From Dermacentor variabilis (Eukaryota > Arthropoda > Arachnida > Ixodida > Ixodidae): a stretch of 64,000 nt of DNA. The notes under the pieces were generated by a model. That model ran no database searches and was not told where the DNA came from. It saw only the letters and a program-made list of their open reading frames with translations. The translations under genes were made by a program, and so were the position numbers. Location: the NCBI RefSeq assembly GCF_050947875.1, contig NC_134577.1:69196639-69260638 (forward strand), given 5' to 3'. Shown piece after piece: positions 11,165 through 22,429 of this stretch (position 1 is the first letter of the stretch; each line of letters begins with the position of its first letter).

Positions 11165-13245
11165 GCGGCCCTCGTTACCAGAAGCGGCACTCGGTCCGCC
11201 GTCCTTCAATGAAAGCGCGCCGCCGACGATGGCTTGAAACTCCGCGTCGCGGTCAAAGTCGTAAAGGCAATCCTAGACGCGCATCCAAGCACAAGCCACT
11301 GAGAACCAACCATCAAGGTGTCATTATTACACGCCTTTACATAAAAAGAAATCCCTCAAACACGTTCCAAAGACAGACGACCGGCTTTGTTCGATATTTC
11401 TCCACGGCTACAGCGTATGGTGGACCCACCAAGTTTTTAAAAAAAAGAGAGCGCAAGAAAACAAAAAAAGCGAGTCTGGACCTTGACAAAGCTGAAAGTA
11501 AGGCCGCCGAGTGTGTTTTTTTTTTTTGTTTTGGCGGTAGACGCACCATGCCCAATTTTCAAATTTCGAACTGTGAATGTACTACTGAGCTTATACGGTT
11601 CTTGTTTCCACTGGCCATTTACACAATCCTGTCTCCCATTTTTCTTCATTGCAAAATTTCTGGCAGCTGTACGGAGCACGAGCCACACCATGAACAAGTA
11701 AACACCTCGTTATAGTTATAGTTATAGTATGTTCCATTGGAGCGCTGAAGCGCATTCTTCTGGAGACGAGCGAAGCGCTTCAAGGACGCGATGCTTCCTA
11801 GGATCATTTAAGAAAGTGCCTTAAAGGACCGAACATGGACTGAAATTTAAAGTCTGCAAGGTTTTCTTTCAGCATTCCCCAGACGACGTTGCACACGGTT
11901 TCGCCTTTCACACAGCGCAAAGCATTCGTTGTTTAATAGAGGGTGTGTTTCATTTCTGAACTGCGGAGAGAAAGCCAGTCTGATTTGATGACGAGGAAGA
12001 AAGCCTCGATCCAAGGTTTTGGAATACACTGGGAATACGTCTCTGTAACTTCGCGCCACTTCAGGTCGCAAAAAAAGAAAGAAGAAAAGAAAACGCTACG
12101 AAAAAAAAGAAGCATATACGCTCTGTTTTATTTGCCGCAGGTGGATCAAGAAAATACAATGTTACCTATACTTTAAGCGCACAAGAAAGCCTCGCTATTT
12201 TTCTTAGCGGCTGGCGAACTTTTCGCCGAAGTTGCAAGCCGCCACCTTGTTTGTACATTGTCAAATAATCTGCGCCTATAATAATAACGGTGTGAAATGG
12301 TCTATAACTCACATTCTTGCACCTATAAAGGTGTACGGGTGCTGAGCTATAGACAAATTGGCACTCTTTCTGACTTTTAAGGGTGTAAATTACTTTATTG
12401 TACCAGCGATGTACGCTGCACCGGTTTTGACGGCGATGCTGTCCTCACGAAGCTGTTTTCTTTGCCGGCCCTGCAGAAATCGAGCAACGCTTGAGAGGAA
12501 GCTTTTGCTCTGGAAGAAGTCCAGTTTTTTGCTAATCTAACATGTAAAAATGGCGGAAATGCTCTTGTGAGACAATCGTTGTACAAATTTTAATCAAATG
12601 GGCTGCATTTGAGAGAAAAATTCTAGAAACTCGAGGAAGCAGAATGTTTCTGGGACCTTAAACATTTTGTTTTTGTTGCCTAAAATTGGCTAGATTTAGA
12701 AAGATAGAAGCACGAAGTTCGGTAAACGATATCGCCGTTCGGTAGTCTGCATATGTAAGTGCATCTCAATTTTGGAAATTTTGTGTATTAGGTTGCAGCT
12801 TACGCGAAGTTGTCACAACAGTTTACGAGGGCTTCGCAAGAAGTCCTGCTATAATATTGTGCTATATTTCAATGAGGTGTGTAACGAATGAGTTTCGCTT
12901 CCTTTAGGTGTATTATTATGCGCAGACTAGTGGATCGTGATAGTTTAAATACGGAGTTTTCCAGTCGTAAACTGGATACTTTAGTTTGGCTCTTTGTTTA
13001 ACATTTTGCGAACCTGAGATGTGTTCTTCGGAGCCTTAAAGGGGCAAATTGAACGTGTACGCTTCCTGTAGATATCGAATCTAAAATTGTTTTTCTCCTT
13101 TAGTTTCAGCAAACTTCGTCAAAATCGATACGGTGGCGGGCGACAAAGAAAAAAAGAAACGATCTCACCATTCCCACGTGCTCAAATAGGGGGGCTTCCC
13201 GAACGGGAAGCCCCCCCCCCCCCGCCCCCCCTACGCGAAACGCAC
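11165..13245. other. Intronic stretch of the GGT gene, no gene recognised
   Basis: AT-rich sequence between the TG tract and the GGT membrane exon. A long open frame beginning inside the TG tract extends to 11715, but it has no recognisable domain. A GGGGGGCTTCCC hairpin lies at about 13189-13217, next to the GGT donor. Confidence 0.4.
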
Positions 13246-13521
13246 CTTACCACCGACGAGCACTCGTTGAGGTCGGACACCGTCGCCCACCTGGCAAACT
13301 CGTGCTCCTCCGGTTCCAGCTTTTGAAAAAGGCTCGCGGCGAATGTAGCGGCATACGCAGTTAGCGCCATCGAAGCAATATAAGCAAACAGAAGCATGCA
13401 GCAACAGCAGAGGCAGAGGCCGCCGCACACGTATGTCCAGATGTTGCTGCCTTGGGCCGGGTTGGCAATCTGGGGGCCTGTCGGCCCTCCTTGAGGTACG
13501 GGAGCCGCCTGTTGGTTGATG
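13246..13521 (-). CDS. Gamma-glutamyltransferase, N-terminal exon with membrane anchor
   Basis: Exon of 276 nt: one base, 91 codons, two bases. A T-rich acceptor (TTTTTTTTTTCAG) precedes 13521 and an AAG|GTGCGT donor follows 13246. The product begins Gln/Pro-rich, then a hydrophobic segment with a cysteine cluster (VCGGLCLCCCCMLLFAY and about 20 more apolar residues, exon residues 33-65), then ATVSDLNECSSVV. This fits the short cytosolic tail, single anchor and first ectodomain residues of a type II GGT, and the Cys before GRD/RD is usual for the family. The exon joins in phase to 7783-7905 across a 5.3-kb intron. The initiator exon lies to the right and was not identified. The Cys cluster suggests palmitoylation, by inference. 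Confidence 0.75.
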
Positions 13522-14010
13522 CTGAAAAAAAAAATTTAAACAAACGACGTCCCACTACTCCAGTAAGGTATGCTTGTAAAACGTAACGGAAAAAAAGACA
13601 GCGAAAGAAAAACAAGAATGATAATTTCGCTATAGCGAATTTATTGACCTGAACGAAGAACAATATTTGATTGGCATTCTTCTTATTTTCTTTCTGCTAG
13701 CGCTGAAAGAGGAAGGTTTGATTGATTGAAACACATTGGTCTCCCTGTAGGCTGCGATGGAAAAAATAGTTATCAATACAACGATATAAATGGGAATTGC
13801 TCGCTGTTTTCTTATCATTTATTACCATATGCGTGTAGCTTCGCGACACACGCAAACTTTAGGAAGAAAAACTTCATATGCGCGAGCCAATAAGTCTTAA
13901 CTTGTGAAAAAAAAATACAACTGTTTACCGGGACAGCCGTGCCACTCAGAGTATGGCTATATAATGTGGTAGTAGAGCTGACGTTTGGAGGCGCCGCATA
14001 GAGAAAGTGT

Positions 14011-14251
14011 TGAATTTAATTATAGGGTTTTACGTGCCAAAACCACTTTCTGATTATGAGGCACGCCGCAGTGGAGGACTCCGGAAATTTCGGCCACCTG
14101 GGCTTCTTTAACGTTTACCTAAATCTAAGTACACGGGTGTTTTCGCATTTCGCCCCCATCGAAATGCGGCCGCCGTGGCCGGGATTCGATCCCGCGACCT
14201 TGTGCTCAGCAGCCCAACACCATAGCCACTGAGCAAATACGGCAGGTACAG
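14011..14251 (-). mobile_element. Ruka-like tRNA-derived SINE
   Basis: Read on the minus strand it begins GCCGTATTTGCTCAGTGGC (A box-like), has a B box GGATCGAATCC, and then the usual body ending in GGCACGTAAAACCCTATAAT. Flanking direct repeats GAAAGTGT at 14003-14010 and 14252-14259 mark the target duplication. Ruka is a SINE described from ticks; I match it from memory of its sequence. Confidence 0.85.
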
Positions 14252-14456
14252 GAAAGTGTATTGTGTCCGGCTCTATTGCTGCACATCATCCCCCTTCGTC
14301 GTCATTCTTTATTCTCCCCTTGAACGACCAATTCTGGGTATTACAGAGGCGGGGAGGCGGGTGATAGGGGAGTACAAAAAATTATTGATACCTAGAAACA
14401 TGGCTACATTGCACGTAAAACAACTGGAAATCTTATAAAAGACCTGAAAATTTTGG

Positions 14457-14900
14457 AGGACGCTTGAGCTTCGCCTTTAAGAGTGGAAAGCCGTAGCGTT
14501 CAAAGAACCCTTACTGCTTTCCATGCTTCCCGGCAACTGCAGCTTATGTAACCGAATTTTTTTACCGGGAAACCCTAGGCGCGAATGCTATGCACGAAGG
14601 TGAGCTTCCTGGTAGAAACGCGGCCTCTTGCCTGGGTCTAACTCCTGTTATTATTTCGCACTTTTACTGTTTCAGTCTGAGAAGAGCTAACAAAGGGCGC
14701 GCGTTGTCGGTGTTTTTTCTCATTACATTTGTTTGTGGGCTGCCGTCCTCGAAATTCCGATGAATAACATTGTAAAGAATGAAAGATAAGCGCGACCTTG
14801 GTGGTAGAGAAGTGGTTGGGTATGCGTTGTTCAGGATTTGGAATGCAATTCTTTTTGCCGACGTGGGACGGCGACACCAGATTTTCTGCTACATGGGGTC
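14457..14900 (+). repeat. Dispersed repeat, copy A (partner at 60945-61385)
   Basis: About 440 bp aligned by eye to 60945-61385 in the same orientation. Shared blocks include GGCAACTGCAGCTTATGTAAC, present at 14532 and 61018, and GGTAGAAACGCGGCCTCTTG at about 14612 and 61098. No ORF. An interspersed family of unknown class. Confidence 0.8.
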
Positions 14901-14952
14901 GACGGTAAAAAGGAAGAGGGACGCAACATATGGTGACGAAAACTGATTATAT

Positions 14953-15350
14953 TGTTACGCGCACGAAAAGCGTTTATTGATAAGCGAGGTGGAGCTAGTC
15001 GAGACGGCCTTGATCAGCCGGGTGCCTATCCAGATCAAGCTAGGCAGTCGCCCACTTCGTCTTTTTCCTCCTCTTCCGTCTCGGATGACCCGCATCCGGC
15101 TGAAGCGAAAATCCAGAAGGCACATAAGTGTCAGATTTCCCTCCGCGCACACGAAGACCACCAGGCAAGTCAAACAGGCAGTCGAGGGATAAAGGGTTTT
15201 AAACGGGTGAAATGCGCAAGTTCAGTCTATGCTGACCGTGGGCCATTTGATGTGAGGCGCGCTACGCGGTAGGCTACTTCGCTTATACAATCTACAATAA
15301 CATAGGGTCCAACGTAGTGGGCCAGCAGTTTTACAGCGAAGCTGTTTATG
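14953..15350 (-). pseudogene. Ty3/gypsy integrase C-terminus and LTR end remnant
   Basis: The minus strand around 15350-15220 reads VKLLAHYVGPYVIVD and then SEVAYRVARLTS, the GPY/F module at the C-terminus of Ty3/gypsy integrases, followed by HFTRLKPF with stops. Downstream, CAATAAACG and a terminal CGTAACA at 14953-14975 resemble the end of an LTR with its polyadenylation signal. Fragment of a separate gypsy element from that at 1-2 kb. Confidence 0.6.
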
Positions 15351-15419
15351 GCTAGGGATCCGTTCGTTTGTTTTTTTCTTTTGCGTCAGCAAATACTCAG
15401 GTATTTGTGGTGGCGATGA

Positions 15420-16525
15420 ACTTTAAAAGGGGAAGGGGACTCCACACTGTTCACTAGTACAAGCTGTCGGTCGACGTCCCCGGACCTGAGCGGGGCGGTC
15501 CAGTCAGTCTCGCTGCTGACCGGGGGATGAGAAAGCAGGAGCGAGGTGCATTCCCACATTACGTGTGTGAGTGTCCTCGTTTGTGAACAGAGCCTACAGA
15601 GGTTGCTTTCCTTGCCCCTGCGATTTTGTTAATGTACTTTGGGTGTGGGTATGTGTGTGTCGGAGTCACCTAAACGTGACCGCTTGCGTTTTATCAAGTT
15701 GCCTGGCCGGTGATGGGAGCGTGCGACGCCTCAAGCGATGCCTACGTGCCATTTCGTGATACATCTCGCACGGTTCCTCGTGTCTCTCCTCCTCGTTCAC
15801 GCTGTCTGTGTCCGCGGACGAGGCTCGGAGTGCGAGATCTCGAGCCACACTGTGAGCCGACGCGTTGCCGGGCACAGCCGCGTGAGCGGGGGTCCAAACG
15901 AGCGTTTTCCAGCCGCTTAGGGGGCGCCGCGTGAGGAAGCGGTACGCCTGTTCGGAAATTCTACCACGGACGAAATTGCCGATGGCCTGCTTGCTATCGC
16001 TGGTGACGGTAGCCGCTTCCGCATGCATGGCCACGGCATTCGCGGCTTGCTCCGCTTCCACCACTCGGCCAGCCGTTATTGTCGTGTGTTCTATCAATCG
16101 TCCGTTGTGATCCGCTACCACCGCAGTCACGTAGTCGCCGCGAGGGTGTCTCGCCGCGACCGTATGAACCACTCGATGTTGCGAGCCGTAGCGTCACCAA
16201 ATGGCTTCACTACGGGCCAGCCGGTGGCCCTGATGGAACTCGGGGTCCAGGTTGCGGGTAGAGGCGGGGCCTAAATATGTCCCCCGAACGTTCGCGGTAT
16301 CGTCACGTACTTTGTAACCTCGGAGATGGCCTCGAGACTGAGCTTCCGGAGGGCTGTGCGGCCCGCCGGGGTCAGCGAGAGACGGCTGACTTGCGCTGTG
16401 CGGTAGGATCTAGGAGCTCCTCGGTCGTGTTGTGCATGCCTAAGGCATCTAGCATTGCGGTGGCCAGGTGGTCCGGAAGGCCCACGTGGCCACCGCAATG
16501 AAGGTAGAATGTAGACATTGCTCAT
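15420..16525 (-). pseudogene. RNase H domain and C-terminus of a non-LTR retrotransposon ORF2
   Basis: A minus-strand frame of 168 residues (16172-15666) carries RNase H features: AVVADHNGRLI, a conserved Glu in RVVEAEQAANAVAM, TVTSDSKQAIGNF and WTPAHAAVPGNASAH. Upstream at 16525-16271 is a related polymerase/connection piece (RLSLTPAGRTALRKLSLEA). Downstream in another frame is a C-terminal Cys/His cluster (CRLCSQTRTLTHVMWEC). RNase H-bearing LINEs belong to the I/R1/LOA/Tad group. Frameshifts between the pieces show decay. Confidence 0.8.
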
Positions 16526-16539
16526 GACTTCAATGTTTT

Positions 16540-17700
16540 TTTACAGCGTATCCTTGAATCCCTGTGATTGTTCATTTAATTTCACAGTGTACCAAGTGTT
16601 CTATGTAAATTTTATCTCGTATGCTGGCGTACGCTCTATGGTGTTGAACCTAAGAGCCCAAATATTCAGGGGGGCCTGACAATAGCTCCAACTTGTTTCT
16701 CCGTAGATATGCTGCAAGCTTACCAAAGTTCCTCGTTATAATATTCCGTGCTTCAATATTGTCGTCTCAACTACGCCAGTTAATCACAGAAGCAAACAAA
16801 ATCATCCTCATGCGGCCTTTTCAAAATGGCGTCGTGCTTGATAGCTACGGATCGTCCGCTGTTCTTGAAGAGTCTTTTCATCGGCGGAAGCAATGAGGTG
16901 TGCAACAGACATGGACAAAGTGTATGGAGCCTGAGTGTATTTCACTCTTCAGAAGTTTGCGGTACAGTTCATTTCACTGCTGAGCCCGTTTCACTCATGA
17001 AACTTCATTGCCATCTGAAGTGAAACTTGACAATAAATAGTTGCAGCGAAGCAAGCATTTGATTTCAGTTCAATGAAGAATTAGGCTTTCGTCATTCCAC
17101 TGTTATAGGCGAGGGAAAACGTGTAAAATTAGGCTCTAATAATTTTACTTTTTTGGTTACCGCCTTATTTGGGTAACAGGAAAAGTTCGAAGTACGTATT
17201 ATTTGCAGCCTCGTTGAGGAACAGTGGCTGGTTGTAATGGGGGCGTGGGCGAGGCTTCACTGAAGACTTTAGTTGTATCCGACTATAGAACCATTTTTTG
17301 TATTAGCTCTGGAAGAACTATAGCGAAATATATATTTGCGGAACAGTCACAGTTCTTTTGGATTCCTCGTTTACTGCTCTACCAAGTGCGAAAACGGACT
17401 CGTATTGTAATTTGGGAAGTTTAGTAACGCTGTGTGGTCGCCAGTCCCATACAACCGCTTAGAGCGCAGGACACTGCGATTCTAGACGTACTGCGCCCCC
17501 CGCGAAAGGTTAGAAGAACACCCACGTAAGCACAGCAGAGAAGTGGCTACGTGAGGTGGTTCGACCGATAACTGTAGAAGCGTCATTCAAAAATGCGTAA
17601 TTGTTCTCCACTTCCGGCGGCGTTTTCTCTACTTCCTTTTTAAATAAATATATGTTGATCCATAAATATTTTCATAAACAACGGTTAAATTTGTTATTAT
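16540..17700. other. Stretch without recognised gene
   Basis: No domain, repeat or splice-bounded exon could be supported. Confidence 0.35.
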
Positions 17701-17716
17701 TCGCTTTTCCTTGCAG

Positions 17717-17840
17717 TTTGGTTGTTGCCTTGGCTCTCTGCCTTAGTAGATCGCTTAATCTCTCAACTCCTTGCGATTTTTGTTTGGAGTTGCCAATTTT
17801 GCACGAAAAGTGCTGTACAATTAGGGAAAAACCAGACGAG
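17717..17840 (+). CDS. Possible exon for a small Cys-rich secreted protein
   Basis: A good acceptor (TTCGCTTTTCCTTGCAG) is followed by 124 nt and a GAG|GTAACG donor. The open frame is LVVALALCLSRSLNLSTPC then DFCLELPILHEKCCTIREK: a hydrophobic run like the core of a signal peptide followed by CxxC and CC cysteines. Small secreted Cys-rich proteins are abundant in tick saliva; that link is inference. The initiator exon and downstream exons were not found. Could be chance. Confidence 0.35.
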
Positions 17841-18365
17841 GTAACGGGTGAGAGTCATATTGATTATGGGTTTAAGAGTCATTGCAGGGTTTCATGATGG
17901 ACGCTGTTTCAAATTATCTTATTTCCCACCTTATCTAACCCATATCACATGTATATGGTTCCGGTCATCGGCCAGCGTCGCGACGAGCCGTCACTCGAGT
18001 AAATAACGAAGCAAAAGGAAAAGTTAAACGCAACTGGCGTTTTCTCCGGCCGCAACTCGTTCCACGAGAGTACAGACCAGCTGACTAACAACCGAATCCC
18101 TTTCCTAGTCCTACGATCAGCCTAAACAAAGAAGGTTGAACTAACAAAAGCAACAGCTATGCGCGTGACAGTTTAGTAGATTGTGACAACTGAACGCCTC
18201 TCGAGTTAATCGCATGGGCGCCGAATCTATGAGAAAACTGGCCTTCACATCCCAAGAGATGCCGATAACTACCGCCATCCAAAAGGAGTGAAAAAGGCAG
18301 CAAGATGCTGACGGATGAATAGCCGCCAAGTCTCAACATTGATCTGGCGGCGCTTTAGGAATGTG

Positions 18366-18447
18366 TGAGGAGTGGTGGCGTGAGTGGGGAGGGGGGGTTA
18401 TGCCACTTGATTTCGTGGGGAGCCCCCCCTTGGGTACGTCCCTGGCC
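18366..18447 (-). mobile_element. hAT-like end fragment
   Basis: The minus strand reads CAGGGACGTACCCAAGGGGG, close to the left end of the hAT-like element at 33772 (CAGGGACGTAGCCAGTGGGG). No partner end was found. Solo end or truncated copy. Confidence 0.4.
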
Positions 18448-19201
18448 TGTTGGCAAGACTTATGTGACGTATGCGATGCAGGCTGAAGCGTGCCACGATT
18501 GCAGGCAGAAAAACGCCCATAATTAAGTTCACGAACAGCGAGACGGCATTGCTCAAGTAAGCAACATTATAGAGCAGGTGTTTTTCTCGGTGACGGATTG
18601 ACTGCACCTAGACATGTGTAAGTTTTAGTTTTCTCATGGCAAATATAATTTTACGAAGTGCGTACCAACGTAAACACTGGGCGGCTTAATAGTCGCTGCC
18701 ATGACACTGGCACTTGCAGTCGTAAATTTTAATGCAATTAAAACCAACTAAATACGCCGTGAACTTCAGCAGCGGATAAGTGGTAGTCTACAGCCCCAGG
18801 CAGCTTCATCGCTCCGGCCGCTCACGTTTACGCCTCCGACAACCCGGTAATCCGCCCAAACCGCCCCAGTTTGCCGGAATAGCGGACACGCTAAAATCTC
18901 TATTTTCGGCTGGCGCTGTGCAAGTGGCATAGCGTGACCGGCCGCAAACAAAGCTCGCTCGCGTGCCGAGAACGTAGGACTATAATCACGCCTTTAGATA
19001 AACAGACATATAGTCGGTCGGTCATCTAGAAGTGCGTAACTGTCCCAAACAATGCCGATCGGATCAAAAATATCCAATCGCAATAGAGACGTTCGATCCC
19101 GATGGAGCTTGATCATGACCGAAAGTGCGCCGTGTGAGCGCGGTATGGTTAGCACGTTTATGACAAGGGTTGCGAAAGACGTATTCACTTACTTTTCATA
19201 C

Positions 19202-19324
19202 ATCGTAGCTGCTTTCCGCGATGTCGTAGGTGTAGAGCCTGGATGCGATGTCTTCGACGAGAGCGCGGCTATAGGCGAGTCCCTTTTCTTCTCGCGCCAG
19301 CGGCACCCGACACGCTGAGCGCGT
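19202..19324 (-). CDS. Possible coding exon, unrecognised
   Basis: The minus-strand frame reads REEKGLAYSRALVEDIASRL then YTYDIAESSYD up to a GTATGA donor at 19201; a stronger GTAAGT lies a few bases on in another phase. The composition is protein-like and the frame is open about 40 codons, but the acceptor is weak. It is on the same strand as the GGT exons, yet no link can be shown. Confidence 0.25.
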
Positions 19325-19935
19325 TCTCGCTGCTTACACCATGCTGCTGCTTACCCACTACGAGGGATTGGCTAGGAAGCCTCTGGTCAGAGAGAGGAAG
19401 GGGAGATAAAACTTGAAAGGGTAAGCCAGTAAGTTATGGCGGCAACTCTACAGGTAAAGCTAGGCCAGCACTTAGCACCGCTAACTCTCCAAGTGTGGGA
19501 TAGCATATGCCTCGAATGTGATGTTCTCTCTCTCTCTCGCGACAGCTGCATGCGCGTTCGTCACGGGTGTCCTTGCACATATTCAGTTGTCAAGGCGGCT
19601 TCTCTAAATGCGCAGTATCTTTTTTGCGACTTTGAGCACTTTGTGACGCGATCCCGTAGGCTCTACAAACCTCGAGCATTGTGTTGGATGTCTCCGATGC
19701 GGGTGAAGTCGGCCTGAAACCTTACAAAGAAATTCGAGACCGATGGTAGGATGAGAAGTGGTTCTTGTGGGGAAGGAGAAAAGGCTGGCGCTATTTTCTG
19801 CAACCCATGCGGGAGCACGGCTCAGAGCCAGATAGTAGGATGAAACGTCTGTGTTCCAGCGCAGGAGCCCCAATGCTCTAACCATCCGCCGCAGCAGCTT
19901 AGCGGCCACGGCGTGGTACTGCTGAGCTCGATGTC

Positions 19936-20125
19936 ACGGGTTGGGTGCCGGCCGCTGCGGTCGCATTTCGATGGAGGCAAAGTGCAGTAAACTCTCGCGT
20001 ACGGACATTTACGTGCACGGTGAAGAACCCGACGAGGGTGAAAGATCCTCTGGAGTGCCTCACTATGGCGTGCGCACGGCCATGATAGATCGCATTTGGG
20101 GCACACGTAAAAGTTCAATATTATT
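19936..20125 (+). mobile_element. Decayed Ruka-like SINE fragment
   Basis: The plus strand reads GGCCGCTGCGGTCGCATTTC, then a TTTACGTGCACGGTGAAGAAC block and GGGGCACACGTAAAAGTTCA, matching the body and tail of the SINE at 14011-14251 in the opposite orientation. The tRNA-like head is mostly lost. A GAAA microsatellite follows. Confidence 0.65.
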
Positions 20126-20185
20126 TTTTGGTAGCGATACCCTGGCATTCGTGCTTGAACGGCTCCGCCAGACCACGGAGATCAT

Positions 20186-20187
20186 AG

Positions 20188-20246
<59 letters not shown>

Positions 20247-20258
20247 AGGAAAGAAAGT
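20186..20258 (+). repeat. (GAAA)n microsatellite
   Basis: About 17 GAAA units, trailing the SINE fragment. It may have grown from its tail. Confidence 0.9.
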
Positions 20259-20542
20259 AGATCGGGGTGATGATGTGGGCTTGTTGGTAGCCACATTGAT
20301 TTGCGATTAGGATTGCCAAGTCTCGTGTGGTCGAAGTCGGGACAGGGGACGTGGCGGGGACGTTGAGTCGAGACTGTATCACTAAATTCCGGAATGTTGG
20401 CAACCCTAATTGGGATTAAGTGTAGCTCAACAACAGGACATGGGCACAAGCGGTATGCGTTTTTCTTTCATTTTTGCGTTCACGTCCTGGCGTTCCGCCA
20501 CAATTCATCCAAGTTCAACTTACGGATCCCAAGCCCACACTC

Positions 20543-20579
20543 GGGAATCGATGCTACGCGAAGCGTAGCATTGATTCCC
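20543..20579. repeat. Near-perfect hairpin, 17-bp arms
   Basis: GGGAATCGATGCTACGC, a GAA loop, and GCGTAGCATTGATTCCC; one mismatch. Function unknown. Confidence 0.8.
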
Positions 20580-20852
20580 TGTTAAATATGCTACTTTCTG
20601 GTCCGATGGGCCCTGTTCGTCCTTCCTTTCTAAGTGTGAAAAAAATCCGCGCTTGTCCTGTGTGTTTCCTTCTTCGTCCGTTGTCGTTTGCGCGCTTACA
20701 TAAGGCCTTTCAAGTGGAAGAGCCGAGCCGCCGTGAACCTGGAGGTCATAGCCACCTTTATTTATTTGGACAGTGTTGCCAGCACAAGTAACGGATTCTT
20801 CACTTCCCAATATGCGTTGTGTTGCTCTCGTCGATGTGACGTAGCGACATAG

Positions 20853-21010
20853 CGTGTGCGTGTGTGCGTGCCTGCGTGCGTGCGTGCGTACGTGTGTGTG
20901 CGTATGTGTGTGTGCGTATGTTTGTGTGTGCGTGTGTGCGTGCGTGCGTGTGTGTGCGTATGTTTGTGTGTGTGCGTGCGTGCGTGTGTGCGTGTGTCCG
21001 TGCATGCGCG
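20853..21010 (+). repeat. Degenerate GTGTGCGT microsatellite
   Basis: A run of TGTG, TGCG and TATG units. The ORFs of Cys/Val/Arg are artefacts. Confidence 0.9.
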
Positions 21011-21572
21011 CGCTCACGCTACGTCGGACTGTATACGCGCCTTAACCATTTTCTCGCCAACTTGCGTAGTGGGCCGTTCATGTTCTAATGTGCGAGCTTG
21101 CGACTGATGCGCTGAGGGAAGAGTGTTATACTGCAGACCCGTCTATACCGGGAAGACCCTTCTATACGGCACCATTTGGGTTTATGCAAAGCGTCATAAG
21201 ATGACGAGAGCTGGAATAGCAGCTAGCAGGACGACACCACAGGCGCTTGTGGTGTCGTCTTCTTGTCTCGTGTCTAGTCTACGTGTTGTGCTGTTAAGAC
21301 TAGGATGACGAAAGCGTTTGTGTAACGCGACCAACTGCGAGAGCGACGACAGCAGGAAAGCGATCAACGAAGACGAAGAGAGTGAGACGTCACGGCGTAA
21401 TGAGTGCTTTCTTTTTACTCAGGTGGATAGAAGTTACAACCTTAGTACCTCGGTCTATCGTTGGCACCACGTGCTTGAAGGCACCATTGTCATTGCGCGA
21501 ATTTGCGCCTCATCACGTGGTACTTACTCTTTCAAATCTCGCGCACTTTTCTTTGCAACGGCAACAACTTTA

Positions 21573-21805
21573 ATGATATTTGGGGTTTTACGTGCCAAAA
21601 CCACTTTCTGATTATGAGGCACGCCGTAGTGGAGGACTCGGGAAATTTTAACCACCTGGGGTTCTTTAACGTGCACCTAAATGTAAGCACACGGATGTTT
21701 TCGCATTTCGCCCTCATCGAAATGCGGCAGCCGTGGCCGGGATTTGATCCCGCGACCTCGTGCTCAGCAGCCCAACACCATAACCACTGAGCAACCACGG
21801 CGGGT
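21573..21805 (-). mobile_element. Ruka-like tRNA-derived SINE with clear target duplication
   Basis: Same family as 14011-14251. Minus-strand head GCCGTGGTTGCTCAGTGGTT (A box-like), B box GGATCAAATCC, tail GGCACGTAAAACCCCAAATA. Flanked by the 13-bp direct repeat GGCAACAACTTTA at 21560-21572 and 21806-21818. Inserted beside the 3' end of the LINE remnant at 21819-22000. Confidence 0.9.
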
Positions 21806-21818
21806 GGCAACAACTTTA

Positions 21819-22000
21819 TTTATATTCCTGCAGAGCTTTCGCCGCCGACGGGGCCTTAGGTCTCCCACGTGGGGACGTCGAGTTGTTGCCGCGCCCCCAC
21901 CTTGCGGGCCTGCTGGACGGCTCAGAGCTGGTTTGCCGAGGCTGCAGGGCTGCTCAAGGCACCGGCGCACCGCGGCGGAAGGGTTCCGAAGTTTGCATTC
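21819..22000 (-). pseudogene. 3' end of an RNase H-type LINE ORF2
   Basis: The minus strand encodes AVQQARKVGARQQLDVPTWE and a stop, a C-terminal signature I associate with tick LINE ORF2 proteins, followed by a short 3' UTR and AATAAAGTTG. Only the terminal piece is present. Confidence 0.55.
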
Positions 22001-22429
22001 CAGAAAAAAATTAAAACAACAGCAGCTGTATGCTATCACGGAATTAAATTGCTTATAGATATTCCCCTACAGGCTATTACACTTATTCATTGAAGATTTA
22101 GCGACAAAGGTATTGCTTGGAGACTAGGCTTATCGATAATTTATAATTAGTTACCGAGGCTAAAGTAAAAAGAATAAATTGAGTTGCTCAAGAGGACAGT
22201 GAAACAACTCTTTGTCAACCCGCGGTGAGATCGCGCACGCATGCGGAGGGCCTCAGCAAACCAAAGGCGTTCACATAGGCCAGTCGCCCTGAAAGACAAA
22301 AGTGCCTTAACAACTTTGTGGGCACTTCAGGCTCAGGCACACTTGTCACGCTTCACGTGAGTATGACAGTACTGTTCTTTACCGACGTGGAAGGAAGCAC
22401 AGCAACACTGACTGTCACACGCACCTCTC

